The notes: a model not told the origin generated them from the letters alone. Numbered from the stretch's first letter, positions 25,251-33,961 are shown. The stretch: 64,000 nt of DNA from Sinisalibacter lacisalsi (GCF_014640115.1 NZ_BMGI01000003.1:124001-188000); one strand, 5' to 3'. Numbers and translations: made by a program.

Positions 25251-25746
25251 AGGACGTTGTCTTCAAGCGCCGCTTCGAGGGCGAGGCGGGCGAGGTCGCG
25301 GTCGGATTGCTCGACCTGCGGGATCGCGTCGTTCTCGACGTCGACGTCGAAGGCGACAACCTTGATGCCGGCATCCACCGCGCGCTGGGCGGCTTCGCGC
25401 ATCGACTCGGTGAGGCCGTGCTGGATGATGATGCCGTCAACGCCGAGGGCGATGGCCTGGTCGACCATGTCGGCCTGCAGGGCGGCGTCCTGGCGGCTGT
25501 CGAACACCCGCAGGTCGACGCCGATGGCCTCGGCCTGCTTTTCCACGCCCGAGAGATAGGCCTGGAAGAAGTCGCCGGTCGAAAGGTAGCGCACGAGCGC
25601 GATCTTCACGTCGCCGGGGTTGTCGAAGGGGGCCGGCATATCAGCCGCGAAGCCCGCGGTGGGGATCATCGCGGCTGCCGCGAGCAGGCCGGTAAAGGTA
25701 CGTCTGGAGATCATGGTTTCCTCCCTATTCTCCGAGTGAAGTGCCG

Positions 25747-26760
25747 TCAGATGCGTCCCCGGCCAGAGCGGCCGGAAAGCGCGAAGGTGAACATCAGGGC
25801 CACGACGAGCACGGCGCCCTTGATGAAATCCTGCGTGTAGTAGGGGGCGTTCAGCATGGTGAGGCCCTGCAGGAGGATGCCAACGAACAGCGCGCCGATA
25901 GCGGTGCCGAAGGCGTTGGGTTTCGAAGCGCCGAGCACGGCGAAGCCGATCAGGGCGGCGGCGACCGAGTCGAGCAGAAGGTTGTTGCCCGAGGCCACGT
26001 CGCCGCGCCCGAGGCGGGCGGCCAGCAGAACACCGCCAACCGAGGCGAGCGTGCCCGAGATCATGTAGGCGATGATCTTGTAGCGGTTGACGTTGGTGCC
26101 CGCGAGGCTGGCGGCCTGCGCGTTGGAGCCGATCGCATACATCAGCCGGCCGTGGCGGGTGAGTTCGAGAAACACCCAGACCAGGATGGCGATGACGATG
26201 AGGAAGACCACCGAGAGCGGCACGAGATCGCCGATCCGGTGGCGGCCGAGCATCAGGAAGGCCTGCGAGAACGTGCCGTCCGCGATGGTGCCGTCGGGCA
26301 GGGCCATGCCGGTGGAAATCGAGCGGCCCTCGGTGGGGATGCGCTGCGCGCCGATGAGGAGAAACATCATCCCGAGCGTCGCCAGCAGGTCGGGCACGCG
26401 CATCTTCACGATCAGCACGCCGTTGAGGAAGCCGACGAAGGCGCCCATCATCAGGCTGAAGGTGACGGCCCAGAAGGCGTTCATCTCCCACACCACCATC
26501 ACGTAGGACGACAGCATCAGCGCCGAGGTGGCCACCGCGCCGATCGAAAGGTCGAACCCGCCGACCACGAGTGTCGAGGTGACGCCGAGCGCGAGGATGC
26601 CGGTGATCGCCACCGATTGCAGGATGAAGACGGCGGAGAACGGGGTGAGGAAGCCCTCGGCGGTGATGCTGAAAAACACGATCAGCCCCGCCATCAGCGC
26701 GAGGAAGCCGAACTTGATGGCGAGATCAATGGCGGTGTTGGCTTGTTTCATCTGGTTCAC
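25747..26760 (-). CDS. Ribose-type ABC transporter permease
   Basis: A 337 aa polytopic inner-membrane protein of the RbsC/BPD_transp_2 family. Hydrophobic helices run through the length, and LALGVTSTLVVGGFDLSIGAV is the family signature in the N-terminal half. The usual size is 310-350 aa. The ATG at 26760 overlaps the ATPase stop (ATGA), so the two are coupled, and the binding-protein gene follows 33 bases later. It would form the channel for a pentose-like sugar. The substrate cannot be told from sequence alone; the neighbouring kinase and isomerase suggest a 5-modified ribose. Confidence 0.9.
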   Translation of the reverse strand: MNQMKQANTAIDLAIKFGFLALMAGLIVFFSITAEGFLTPFSAVFILQSVAITGILALGVTSTLVVGGFDLSIGAVATSALMLSSYVMVVWEMNAFWAVTFSLMMGAFVGFLNGVLIVKMRVPDLLATLGMMFLLIGAQRIPTEGRSISTGMALPDGTIADGTFSQAFLMLGRHRIGDLVPLSVVFLIVIAILVWVFLELTRHGRLMYAIGSNAQAASLAGTNVNRYKIIAYMISGTLASVGGVLLAARLGRGDVASGNNLLLDSVAAALIGFAVLGASKPNAFGTAIGALFVGILLQGLTMLNAPYYTQDFIKGAVLVVALMFTFALSGRSGRGRI

Positions 26761-28274
26761 TGTCCTGCTGCCCGTGCCGTTGCCGCGTCGACCACCTCGG
26801 CCATGATCGCGGAAACGTCGATATTTTCGTTGCGGTGGTCGCCGACCACGGAATGCTCGCTCATCACCAGGATGCGGTCGGCCACTTCCAGCGCCTCGTC
26901 GAGCTCGGCGACGAAAACGATGGTGCCGCGCGATGGTGCGGTTTCGCGGATCTTGCGCCCGATGTCGCGCCGGGCCTGGATGTCGACGCCCTGGAAGGGC
27001 TCGTCGAGGATCAGCAGCCGCGAGGCCTCGGCCATCCAGCGTGCCACCATCACCTTTTGCTGGTTGCCGCCCGAAAGCGTCAGGATGCCATCATCCGCGC
27101 CCTGGCAGATCACGCCCATGTCGGCGATCATCTTCCGGGCCGTGGCCCGCTCGGAGCGGAACGACAGGAACGAGCCGCGCGAATGGCGCCGGGTGAAGGG
27201 CAGGGTGATGTTCTCGGTGATGTCGAAGTCCGTCACCACCGCGTTCACCAGCCGGTCCCTCGGGCACATGAACACCCCGGCCCGGATCGCCTCGCGGGCG
27301 TTGGCGGGCAGGTGCGGCCCGCCGTCGAGCCGCATCGTGCCGGCGACCGGCGGCTGCAGCCCGAACAGAACGGAGGCGAAGGTGGATTTGCCGCTGCCGA
27401 CGAGCCCGGCCACCGCGATGACCTCGTTTTCGTGCGCGGTGATCGAGAACGGCGCGGCGCCTTCGCGCAGCACGAGATCCTTTATTTCCATCACCGGCCT
27501 GCCGCGCTCGGGCACCCGGATATCGACCTCGGTCATCTCGTGGCCGAGCATCGCGCGCACCGCGCCGGAATAGTCGAGCGGCTTTTCGTCGAAGGCGCCG
27601 ACGATCCGGCCATCGCGCATCGACAGGATGCGATCGGCAAGGCGGCGAATGTCCGACATCCGGTGCGAAATGTAGAGAATCGCAACGCCCCGTTCACGCA
27701 GCATCTCGATCAGGTCGAACAGACGGTCGGCCTCGACCGCGGAGAGCGACGAGGTGGGCTCGTCGAGGATGAGCATCTTCGGCGCATGGGCCATCGCGCG
27801 CGCGATCGACACCAGCTGGCGGTCTGCAAGCGTGAGGTCGGCGACCGGCCGGGTCACGTCGATCTCGAGCCCGACGGCGGCGGCGATCTCGCGCGCCCGG
27901 GCGCGCATCTCGCGCCGCTTGAGGAAGGTGCCCGAGCCGCTCGCCAGCGTGTCGAGCAGGAGGTTGGAGGCCACGTCGAGATCGGGCACCACGCCGTCGT
28001 TGATGTTCTGGTGCACCGTCACCACGCCCGCGCGCAGCGCCTCGGATGGCGTGGCCGGGGCGAAGGGCGCGCCGTCGAGCCGCACTTCGCCGCCATCGGC
28101 CGAATGCACGCCGCAGAGCACCTTCACCAGCGTCGATTTGCCCGCGCCGTTCGCGCCCATGAGTACGGTCACCTGGCCGGCCGGAATATCGAGATCAATC
28201 CCGCGCAGAACCTGGTTCTGGCCGAAAGCCTTTCGCACGTCTGACAGCTGTATTGCCGGTTCGCCCACGTTCAT
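26757..28274 (-). CDS. Ribose-type ABC transporter ATPase with two nucleotide-binding domains
   Basis: A 505 aa RbsA/MglA-type protein. The first ATPase domain has GANGAGKST and the Walker B region LILDEPTSSLS. The second has GLVGSGKST, a LSGGNQQKVMVARWM signature and LLILDEPFQGVD. The start ATG at 28274 is preceded by an ideal GGAGGAG; a longer reading frame upstream is not needed. It is the first gene of the leftward transporter operon. The operator and divergent promoter at 28318-28335 lie directly upstream. Confidence 0.92.
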   Translation of the reverse strand: MNVGEPAIQLSDVRKAFGQNQVLRGIDLDIPAGQVTVLMGANGAGKSTLVKVLCGVHSADGGEVRLDGAPFAPATPSEALRAGVVTVHQNINDGVVPDLDVASNLLLDTLASGSGTFLKRREMRARAREIAAAVGLEIDVTRPVADLTLADRQLVSIARAMAHAPKMLILDEPTSSLSAVEADRLFDLIEMLRERGVAILYISHRMSDIRRLADRILSMRDGRIVGAFDEKPLDYSGAVRAMLGHEMTEVDIRVPERGRPVMEIKDLVLREGAAPFSITAHENEVIAVAGLVGSGKSTFASVLFGLQPPVAGTMRLDGGPHLPANAREAIRAGVFMCPRDRLVNAVVTDFDITENITLPFTRRHSRGSFLSFRSERATARKMIADMGVICQGADDGILTLSGGNQQKVMVARWMAEASRLLILDEPFQGVDIQARRDIGRKIRETAPSRGTIVFVAELDEALEVADRILVMSEHSVVGDHRNENIDVSAIMAEVVDAATARAAGQ

Positions 28275-28317
28275 TTCTCCTCCACTGCGGGGCAGGCTAT
28301 CCCTCGAAACTTCCAAA

Positions 28318-28335
28318 TGTCAATACAATTTGACA
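28318..28335. promoter_or_regulatory. Candidate SorC operator B between divergent transporter and kinase operons
   Basis: TGTCA-N8-TGACA, perfect arms, extended to TGTCAA-N6-TTGACA. Each half contains a consensus -35 hexamer (TTGACA) pointing outward: rightward to the kinase gene and leftward to the transporter operon. The -10 elements are weak (AATTCT at 28353-28358 for the kinase, about GATAGC for the leftward promoter). A bound repressor would cover both -35 boxes. Confidence 0.65.
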
Positions 28336-28417
28336 AATGGATGAAAAGGCGAAATTCTGTCTCCCGAAGCCGCCCTGAGAGGGCAGAAAATCTGTGGATT
28401 GCGAAGGGAGGAGACCA

Positions 28418-29683
28418 GTGTCTCAACAGGCATACGAGGCGTTGAGCCCGGAAACGCTCGCCGCGCGGATCGGCGCGATCGAGGCGATCCGAAACCGGAT
28501 TGGAGACCCTGCCGCGTGGACGGTGCGCGAGGTGGGCGATGGCAACCTGAACCTCGTGTTCATCGTCGACGGCCCCGATGGCAGCGTCGTCGTCAAGCAG
28601 GCGCTCCCTTACGTGCGCCTCGTCGGTGACAGCTGGCCGCTGCCGCTCAAGCGCGCCTTCTTCGAATACAACGCCCTGATCCGCCAGGCCGAACGCGATC
28701 CCGGCTCGGTGCCCGAGGTGTTCCACTTCGACGAGGAGCAGGCGATCGTGGTGATGGAATTCCTCGCCCCCCATGTCATCCTGCGCAAGGTGCTGATCGA
28801 GGGTGGCCGGGTCGAGGGGCTGGCGGAGATGCTCGGGCGGTTCTGCGCCCGCACGCTGTTCCGCGGCTCCGACCTCGCCATGCCCACGGCGCGGCGCAAG
28901 GCCGACGCGGCGATGTTCCTCGGCAATGTCGAGCTGTGCGACATCACCGAGAACCTCGTGTTCTCCGATCCCTATTTCGAGGCGGAGATGAATCACCACA
29001 CCCCGGCGCTGGACCCGGTGGTGAAGCTTCTGCGCGAGGATATCGACCTCAAGATCGCGTCGCAGCACATGAAGGCGGCCTTTGCCACCAATGCCGAAAC
29101 CATGCTGCACGGGGATCTTCACAGCGGATCGGTGATGGTGACCGAAACCGAAACCAAGGTGATTGATCCCGAGTTCGCCACCTACGGGCCGATGGGCTTC
29201 GACGTGGGCATGCTGATCGCCAACTTCCTGCACGCCTACTTGTCCCAACCCGGCCATGCCGAAACCCCCGGCGCGCGCGACGCCTACCAGGAGTGGATTC
29301 TCGGGGTCGTGGCCGATCTCTGGGCCGCGTTCGAGGATGAGTTCTCGCGGCTGTGGCGCAGCGAGCGCACCGGCATCCTGTATCAGGCCAGCCTGTTCGA
29401 GGATCAGGGCCACGCGCGCGGCGCCGAGCAGGCCCGGCTTGAGCGGCTCGCCGCGATCTGGCGCGATACGCTCGGCTTTTGCGGCATCGAGATGCACCGC
29501 CGGATCCTGAGCCTCGCGCACAACGCCGATTTCGAGAAGATCGAGGACGAGGCCACCCGCGCCCGCCTCGAAGCCCGCGCCCTGATGATGGGGCGCACCC
29601 TCGCCGTGGCCCGGGGCGAAATCACGTCTATGGCGCAGGTGCTCGACCTGGCCCGCGCAACCAACAAGGAGGACTACCTGTGA
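28418..29683 (+). CDS. S-methyl-5-thioribose kinase family (MtnK-like) sugar kinase
   Basis: A 421 aa protein starting at GTG 28418, with GGGAGGAG upstream. It has the protein-kinase-like fold of the MtnK family: a [10 protein letters not shown] nucleotide loop near the N-terminus, the catalytic [10 protein letters not shown] (His231-Asp233) and the metal-binding [10 protein letters not shown] (Asp250, Glu252). The family phosphorylates C1 of 5-methylthioribose; close relatives act on 5-deoxyribose. It is followed with overlap by an MtnA-like isomerase, as in methionine-salvage and 5-deoxyribose-disposal operons. The presence of a dedicated sugar transporter suggests uptake of a free sugar rather than only internal salvage. 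The substrate is therefore inferred as a 5-substituted ribose. Confidence 0.85.
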   Translation: MSQQAYEALSPETLAARIGAIEAIRNRIGDPAAWTVREVGDGNLNLVFIVDGPDGSVVVKQALPYVRLVGDSWPLPLKRAFFEYNALIRQAERDPGSVPEVFHFDEEQAIVVMEFLAPHVILRKVLIEGGRVEGLAEMLGRFCARTLFRGSDLAMPTARRKADAAMFLGNVELCDITENLVFSDPYFEAEMNHHTPALDPVVKLLREDIDLKIASQHMKAAFATNAETMLHGDLHSGSVMVTETETKVIDPEFATYGPMGFDVGMLIANFLHAYLSQPGHAETPGARDAYQEWILGVVADLWAAFEDEFSRLWRSERTGILYQASLFEDQGHARGAEQARLERLAAIWRDTLGFCGIEMHRRILSLAHNADFEKIEDEATRARLEARALMMGRTLAVARGEITSMAQVLDLARATNKEDYL

Positions 29684-30774
29684 AGATCAACGGCAAACAT
29701 TACCGCGCGATCTGGCGCGAGCCCTCCGGCGAGGTGAAGGTGATCGACCAGCGCTGGCTGCCGCACGAGCTGCGCATCGTGACGCTGGCCAACCGCAAGG
29801 ACTTCGCCGATGCGATCTACGAGATGTGGGTGCGTGGCGCGCCACTGATCGGGGCGACGGCGGCCTACGGCGTGGCGGTGCAGATGGCGGAAGACCCGTC
29901 CGACGCGTCACTCGATGAAACCTACGAGGTGCTGCACGCCACCCGTCCCACCGCGATCAACCTCAAGTGGGCGCTCGACGAGATGAACCGGGTTCTGCGC
30001 CCGCTCGCGCCCGAAGCCCGCGCCGAAGCGGCCTACAAGCGCGCCGCCGAGATCTGCGACGAAGACGTGGAGATCAACCGCCGGATCGGATTGAACGGGC
30101 TCGAGATCATCCGCGAGATTGCGGCGAAGAAGGGCGGCGGCCGGGTCAACGTGCTGACCCATTGCAACGCCGGCTGGCCCGCCACCGTCGACTGGGGCAC
30201 CGCCACCTCGCCGATCTACCATGCGGTTGAAGAGGGGATCGACGTGCATGTGTTCGTCGACGAAACCCGCCCGCGCAACCAGGGCGCGCAGCTCACCGCC
30301 TGGGAGCTCAATTCCCACGGTGTGAGCCACGACCTGATCGTGGATAACGCCGGCGGCCACCTGATGCAGCACGGCGAGATCGACCTCGTGATCGTTGGCA
30401 CCGACCGCACCACCGCGCGCGGCGACGTCTGCAACAAGATCGGCACCTATCTCAAGGCGCTCGCGGCGAAAGCGAACGGCGTGCCCTTCTACGTTGCGCT
30501 GCCCTCGCCGACGATCGACTGGACGGTGCAGGACGGGGTGAAGGAAATCCCGATCGAGGAGCGTGGGCCCGAGGAAGTCACCCATGTTCAGGGCAAGGCA
30601 GCCGATGGCGCGATCATCTCGGTGCAGATCTCGCCCGATGGCACCGGCGCGCGCAACCCGGCCTTCGATGTCACCCCGGCCGAGCTTGTCACCGGGTTGA
30701 TCACCGAGCGCGGCGTGGTGGCGGCCGATGCAGAGGCGCTGGCGGCCGCCTTCCCCGATCTCGCGTCGCGGTAG
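29680..30774 (+). CDS. mtnA: S-methyl-5-thioribose-1-phosphate isomerase family (MtnA-like)
   Basis: A 364 aa protein starting at GTG 29680, overlapping the kinase stop. It has the MtnA/eIF2B-like fold with catalytic Cys162 in THCNAGW and Asp242 in GTDRTT, both conserved in the family, and normal length. It converts a 5-substituted ribose 1-phosphate to the ribulose 1-phosphate. Its product would be the substrate for either the class II aldolase at 31919 or the RuBisCO-like protein at 21345. In bacteria this enzyme serves the methionine salvage pathway, the methylthioadenosine-isoprenoid shunt or 5-deoxyribose disposal; no mtnB/mtnC/mtnD genes of the classical pathway are in this window. Confidence 0.92.
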   Translation: MKINGKHYRAIWREPSGEVKVIDQRWLPHELRIVTLANRKDFADAIYEMWVRGAPLIGATAAYGVAVQMAEDPSDASLDETYEVLHATRPTAINLKWALDEMNRVLRPLAPEARAEAAYKRAAEICDEDVEINRRIGLNGLEIIREIAAKKGGGRVNVLTHCNAGWPATVDWGTATSPIYHAVEEGIDVHVFVDETRPRNQGAQLTAWELNSHGVSHDLIVDNAGGHLMQHGEIDLVIVGTDRTTARGDVCNKIGTYLKALAAKANGVPFYVALPSPTIDWTVQDGVKEIPIEERGPEEVTHVQGKAADGAIISVQISPDGTGARNPAFDVTPAELVTGLITERGVVAADAEALAAAFPDLASR

Positions 30775-30803
30775 TCCTCCCCGATCCGCGATGCAGCCGA
30801 GAA

Positions 30804-30830
30804 GGCCCGGGCCAGGCGCCCGGGCCTTTT
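30804..30830 (+). terminator. Rho-independent terminator after the kinase-isomerase operon
   Basis: GGCCCGGG and CCCGGGCC around a seven-base loop, then TTTTCCTTT. It lies in the 60-base gap between the isomerase stop and the convergent regulator stop and could act in both directions. Confidence 0.85.
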
Positions 30831-30834
30831 CCTT

Positions 30835-31803
30835 TCAATCGACGGCCAGCAGTTTCTCGGCAACGCTCAGGCAGGTGACGAAATGGCTCACGTAGCCGCC
30901 GCGAATCGCCGCCAGCGAGGCTTCGGTCTTGTCGGTGCCGGGGGTGACGAGAATGCCCATGTCGAGCCCGACGAGGCTTTCGAGCGGAATGCCGATCATC
31001 CGGTCGTCGAGGGGGCCGTGAATCGCGTTGCCCTCGGCGTCGATGAAGCGGCCGCAGATCACGCCCCGCGCGCCATGTTCGAGATGCCAGTCGAGATCGG
31101 CCTGGGTGGCGAGGCCGGAGCCCACGATATGGCTGTCGGATTCGACGGTGCCGACCGAGAACAGGAACTTGTTGCAGGTTTCCAGCCGGGCAAGCTGGCT
31201 GTGAATGATCGGCTCGGCCCGCAGCGCCTCGGCCAGCCCGGGGTTCGAGAGAATCGCCGGGGCGTGCAGGTTGTAGACCTGTGCGCCAAGGCGCTGGGCA
31301 AGGCGGGTTGAGCAGGCCTCGGCGGTGAAGCCGTAGGGCGTGGCCATGGAGCCGACGAGCTGGAGCACGGCAACATCTTCCATCCGTGTTTTCTCGGTGG
31401 CTTCGGCCATGTCGTAGATCGTCTTGCCCCAGGCCAGCCCCAGCCGGTCGCCCGGTTCGAGCAAATCGGGCAGCCATGCCGCCGCGCCGCGCACCACGCG
31501 ATAGAACGTCTCGACCTCGTCGGCATCCTCGTCGGGGATGACGTAAGCGGCGGTCAGCCCGAACTTTTCCACAAGCTCGACGGCGGCGCGGTGGTTGGTG
31601 AAGGCGGGCGAGGCGAGCGAGATCCGGATCATCCCCCGCTCGCGCGCTTCCTGAAGGTAGTTCACCACCGTGGCGCGGGAAATGCCGAGCCGGTCGGCGA
31701 TATCCTTCTGGTTCAGCCCATCCTGATAATAGAGCCAGGCCACCTCGATCACCACGTTTTCACCGCTGATCCGCCCTGTCGTCCTGCGCTTCGGTCCGGC
31801 CAT
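30835..31803 (-). CDS. SorC-family sugar-responsive transcriptional regulator
   Basis: A 322 aa protein, the usual length of the family. The N-terminal helix-turn-helix is at about residues 30-50 (LNQKDIADRLGISRATVVNYL). The rest is the sugar-phosphate-binding domain, with GLAWGKTIYDMAE and the later GxxGD-like segments. SorC regulators usually bind a phosphorylated intermediate of the pathway they control. It sits between the kinase/isomerase and aldolase genes, and a weak operator copy (31827-31844) begins about 24 bases upstream of its own start. It is the obvious candidate to bind the three similar inverted repeats at 19308, 28318 and 31827. Confidence 0.9.
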   Translation of the reverse strand: MAGPKRRTTGRISGENVVIEVAWLYYQDGLNQKDIADRLGISRATVVNYLQEARERGMIRISLASPAFTNHRAAVELVEKFGLTAAYVIPDEDADEVETFYRVVRGAAAWLPDLLEPGDRLGLAWGKTIYDMAEATEKTRMEDVAVLQLVGSMATPYGFTAEACSTRLAQRLGAQVYNLHAPAILSNPGLAEALRAEPIIHSQLARLETCNKFLFSVGTVESDSHIVGSGLATQADLDWHLEHGARGVICGRFIDAEGNAIHGPLDDRMIGIPLESLVGLDMGILVTPGTDKTEASLAAIRGGYVSHFVTCLSVAEKLLAVD

Positions 31804-31825
31804 GCCTGAGCCTCTTATTTTATCT

Positions 31826-31854
31826 ATGACAATCGTATCTGACTTTTGTATAAA
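31826..31854 (+). promoter_or_regulatory. Promoter of the aldolase-dehydrogenase gene with candidate operator C
   Basis: ATGACA (-35, 31826-31831), a 17-base spacer and TATAAA (-10, 31849-31854) form a good sigma-70-type promoter about 65 bases before the gene start. Overlapping it is TGACA-N8-TGACT (31827-31844), which matches the TGTCA-N8-TGACA operator at 8 of 10 positions with the same spacing. It could also regulate the divergent regulator gene. Confidence 0.55.
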
Positions 31855-31918
31855 AACCGCGAAAGATCAAGCCGGAGCACGGTGGCGGCACCGTCTCGAA
31901 GTTACGCGGGAGTTTCAG

Positions 31919-33961
31919 ATGATCCAGAACAGATGGCAAGACGCCGAGGCAAAACAGATGCAGGACGCGGCGGGCGATGACCCGGCGGCGCGCGAACTGG
32001 CGCTGAGGGTCTACACCTCGCGCCTGATCGGGGCCGATCCCGACCTCGTGATGCACGGCGGCGGCAACACCTCGGTGAAGCTCACCGCCCGCGACGTTTA
32101 CGGCGACGAGGTCGAGGTGATCCACATCAAGGGTTCGGGCTGGGATCTCGAGACCATGGAGGCGCGCGGGATGCCGGCGGTGCGTCTTGCCCCCCTGATG
32201 CGGCTTCGCGCGCTGGCGGCGCTGTCGGACGAGGAGATGGTCAACGTCCAGCGCTCCAACCTGATCGACTCGACCGCGCCGAACCCCTCGGTTGAAACCC
32301 TGCTGCACGCCTACCTGCCGCACAAATACGTCGATCACACCCACGCCACGGCGATGCTGGCGCTTGCCAACCTGCCCGAGGTCGAGGCCGTCACCCGCGA
32401 ATTGTTCGGCGACCGGATCGTGCTGGTGCCCTACGTCATGCCCGGCTTCGAACTGGCCAAGCGCGCGGCGGAAACCTTCGACGCGCACCCGCACGCCGAG
32501 GGGCTCCTGCTCGTCAACCACGGTCACTTCGCCTGGGGGCCGGACGCGAAAGCCTCCTACGACAAGATCGTGGAGCACACCAACGCGGTGGAAGCCTGGT
32601 TCGCCGAGCGCCGCCCGGCGCCGCTGAAGCCCGCCGCCGCGCTGCCCGAGGCCGCCCGCGCCGAGACGCTGGCCGCCCTGCGCGGCGCGATCGGCGCGCA
32701 TCTGCCCGAGGGGGCGGCGATGCCGGTGTTCGACACGCGCGACAGCGACGCCCTGCGCGGCTTCCTGATGCGCGACGATCTGGCGAAACTCGCCACCCGT
32801 GGCGTCGCCACCCCCGACCACGTGATCCGCATCAAGGCCCACCCGCTGCACCTGACCTCAGACGACGTGGCGGGTGGCGCGGAGGCCATCGCCGCGAAAG
32901 TGGCGGCATTCAAGGCCGATTACACCGGCTATTTCGACCGCCAGGCCCCGCGCTTCGGCGGTGAAAAGGTGATGCTCTCGCCGCTGCCCAACCTTGCCTG
33001 GATCGAAGGGCTGGGCCTCGTCGGCATCGGCGCCGACGCCAAGGCCGCGCGCATCGCCGCCGATCTCGGCGAGCAGAACACCCGCGTGATGCGCGATGGC
33101 GAGGCGGCCGGCGGATTCCACCCACTTGGCGAGGCCGACCTGTTCGACATGGAATACTGGTCGCTCGAACAGGCCAAGCTCGGCAAGGGCGCGCCGCCCG
33201 CGATGCGCGGCAGGGTGGTGCTCGTCACCGGCGGCGCCGGGGCGATCGGGCTGGCCACGGCGGAGTCTTTCCGCGCGAAGGGCGCCAACGTCTTCCTCGT
33301 CGACCGTGACCCGGAGGCGCTGGACGCGGCGCTTGCGAAGCTCGGGCGCGATCATGGCGGCGTCGCGCTGGACATCACCGCGTCGGGTGCGCCACGCGCG
33401 GCAGTGGAGGCCTGCGCCGCGCGCTTCGGCGGGCTCGACGTGCTCGTGTCGAACGCCGGGGCGGCGATGACGGGCGATATCGCCACGCTGCCCGACGAAA
33501 CCCTGCGCGCGTCGTTCGAGTTGAACTTCTTCTCCCACGTCGCGTTTTCGCAGGCCGCCGTTTCGGTGTTCCGGGCGCAGGGGCGAGGCGGGCAGATCCT
33601 GTTCAACGTCTCCAAGCAGGCGGTGAACCCGGGCAAGGGCTTCGCTGCCTACGGGCTGCCCAAGGCCGCTACCTTCTTCCTGTTGCGCCAGCTCGCGCTG
33701 GAACTGGGCGGCGAGGGCGTGCGGGTGAACGGCATCAACGCCGACCGCATCCGCTCGGGCCTGCTCACGCCGGAGATGATCGCCGCCCGCTCCGCCGCGC
33801 GCGGGGTCGACGAGGCCACCTATCTCGGCGGCAACCTGCTGCAGCGCGAGGTCGAGGCGCGCCACGTGGGCGAGGCCTTTGTTGCCCTGGCGCTATCGGA
33901 GCGCACCACCGCGCATGTAATGACGGTGGACGGCGGCAACATCGAAGCGGCGTTGCGCTGA
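31919..33961 (+). CDS. Bifunctional class II aldolase / short-chain dehydrogenase
   Basis: A 680 aa fusion protein; the start ATG at 31919 (after GGGAG) is preferred over a longer frame. Residues about 20-400 form a class II aldolase/adducin domain, with HGGGNTSVK at 46, the zinc-type DHTHAT at 139-144 and LVNHGHF. Residues about 425-680 form a short-chain dehydrogenase, with the TGGAGAIG nucleotide motif near 435 and Tyr578/Lys582. Such fusions are known as rhamnulose-1-phosphate aldolase/lactaldehyde dehydrogenase. Here no rhamnose kinase or isomerase is present. The context suggests cleavage of a 5-substituted ribulose 1-phosphate to dihydroxyacetone phosphate and an aldehyde, which the dehydrogenase half could process. 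It is followed by a strong terminator. Confidence 0.88.
   Translation: MIQNRWQDAEAKQMQDAAGDDPAARELALRVYTSRLIGADPDLVMHGGGNTSVKLTARDVYGDEVEVIHIKGSGWDLETMEARGMPAVRLAPLMRLRALAALSDEEMVNVQRSNLIDSTAPNPSVETLLHAYLPHKYVDHTHATAMLALANLPEVEAVTRELFGDRIVLVPYVMPGFELAKRAAETFDAHPHAEGLLLVNHGHFAWGPDAKASYDKIVEHTNAVEAWFAERRPAPLKPAAALPEAARAETLAALRGAIGAHLPEGAAMPVFDTRDSDALRGFLMRDDLAKLATRGVATPDHVIRIKAHPLHLTSDDVAGGAEAIAAKVAAFKADYTGYFDRQAPRFGGEKVMLSPLPNLAWIEGLGLVGIGADAKAARIAADLGEQNTRVMRDGEAAGGFHPLGEADLFDMEYWSLEQAKLGKGAPPAMRGRVVLVTGGAGAIGLATAESFRAKGANVFLVDRDPEALDAALAKLGRDHGGVALDITASGAPRAAVEACAARFGGLDVLVSNAGAAMTGDIATLPDETLRASFELNFFSHVAFSQAAVSVFRAQGRGGQILFNVSKQAVNPGKGFAAYGLPKAATFFLLRQLALELGGEGVRVNGINADRIRSGLLTPEMIAARSAARGVDEATYLGGNLLQREVEARHVGEAFVALALSERTTAHVMTVDGGNIEAALR

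Larger units (their letters stand above)
23625..25253 (+). mobile_element. IS110-family (IS1111-type) insertion sequence
   Basis: The element carries one transposase gene and near-terminal inverted repeats: ACGTCGGGAACA at 23632-23643 and TGTTCCCGACAT at 25239-25250 (one mismatch). Placing the ends 7 bases outside the left repeat and 3 outside the right one, as known for the IS1111 group, gives 23625-25253. CGTTG occurs just outside both ends (23620-23624 and 25255-25259); it may be a shared target motif rather than a duplication. The longer noncoding stretch (about 235 bp) is on the 3' side of the transposase, another IS1111-group trait. The insertion disrupts the binding-protein gene. Confidence 0.85.
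23048..25714 (-). pseudogene. Sugar ABC transporter periplasmic binding protein, split by an insertion sequence
   Basis: The N-terminal half starts at ATG 25714 (ribosome site GGGAGGAAACC). It has a twin-arginine-type signal (ISRRTFTG, then a hydrophobic run ending TAGFA) and about 130 mature residues of a ribose-binding-protein-like fold before running into IS sequence and stopping at 25226. The C-terminal half continues at 23624 with NEFVAGYVYVPGIAPLDRRDETW and ends at 23048. The IS between is 1,629 bp (543 codons), so its removal rejoins the halves in frame (...ALEDN... to ...EFVAGYV...), giving a protein near 350 aa, normal for this family. In the current state the transporter would lack its substrate-capture subunit unless another binding protein substitutes. 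The neighbours in the operon are permease and ATPase upstream and mutarotase downstream. Confidence 0.9.
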
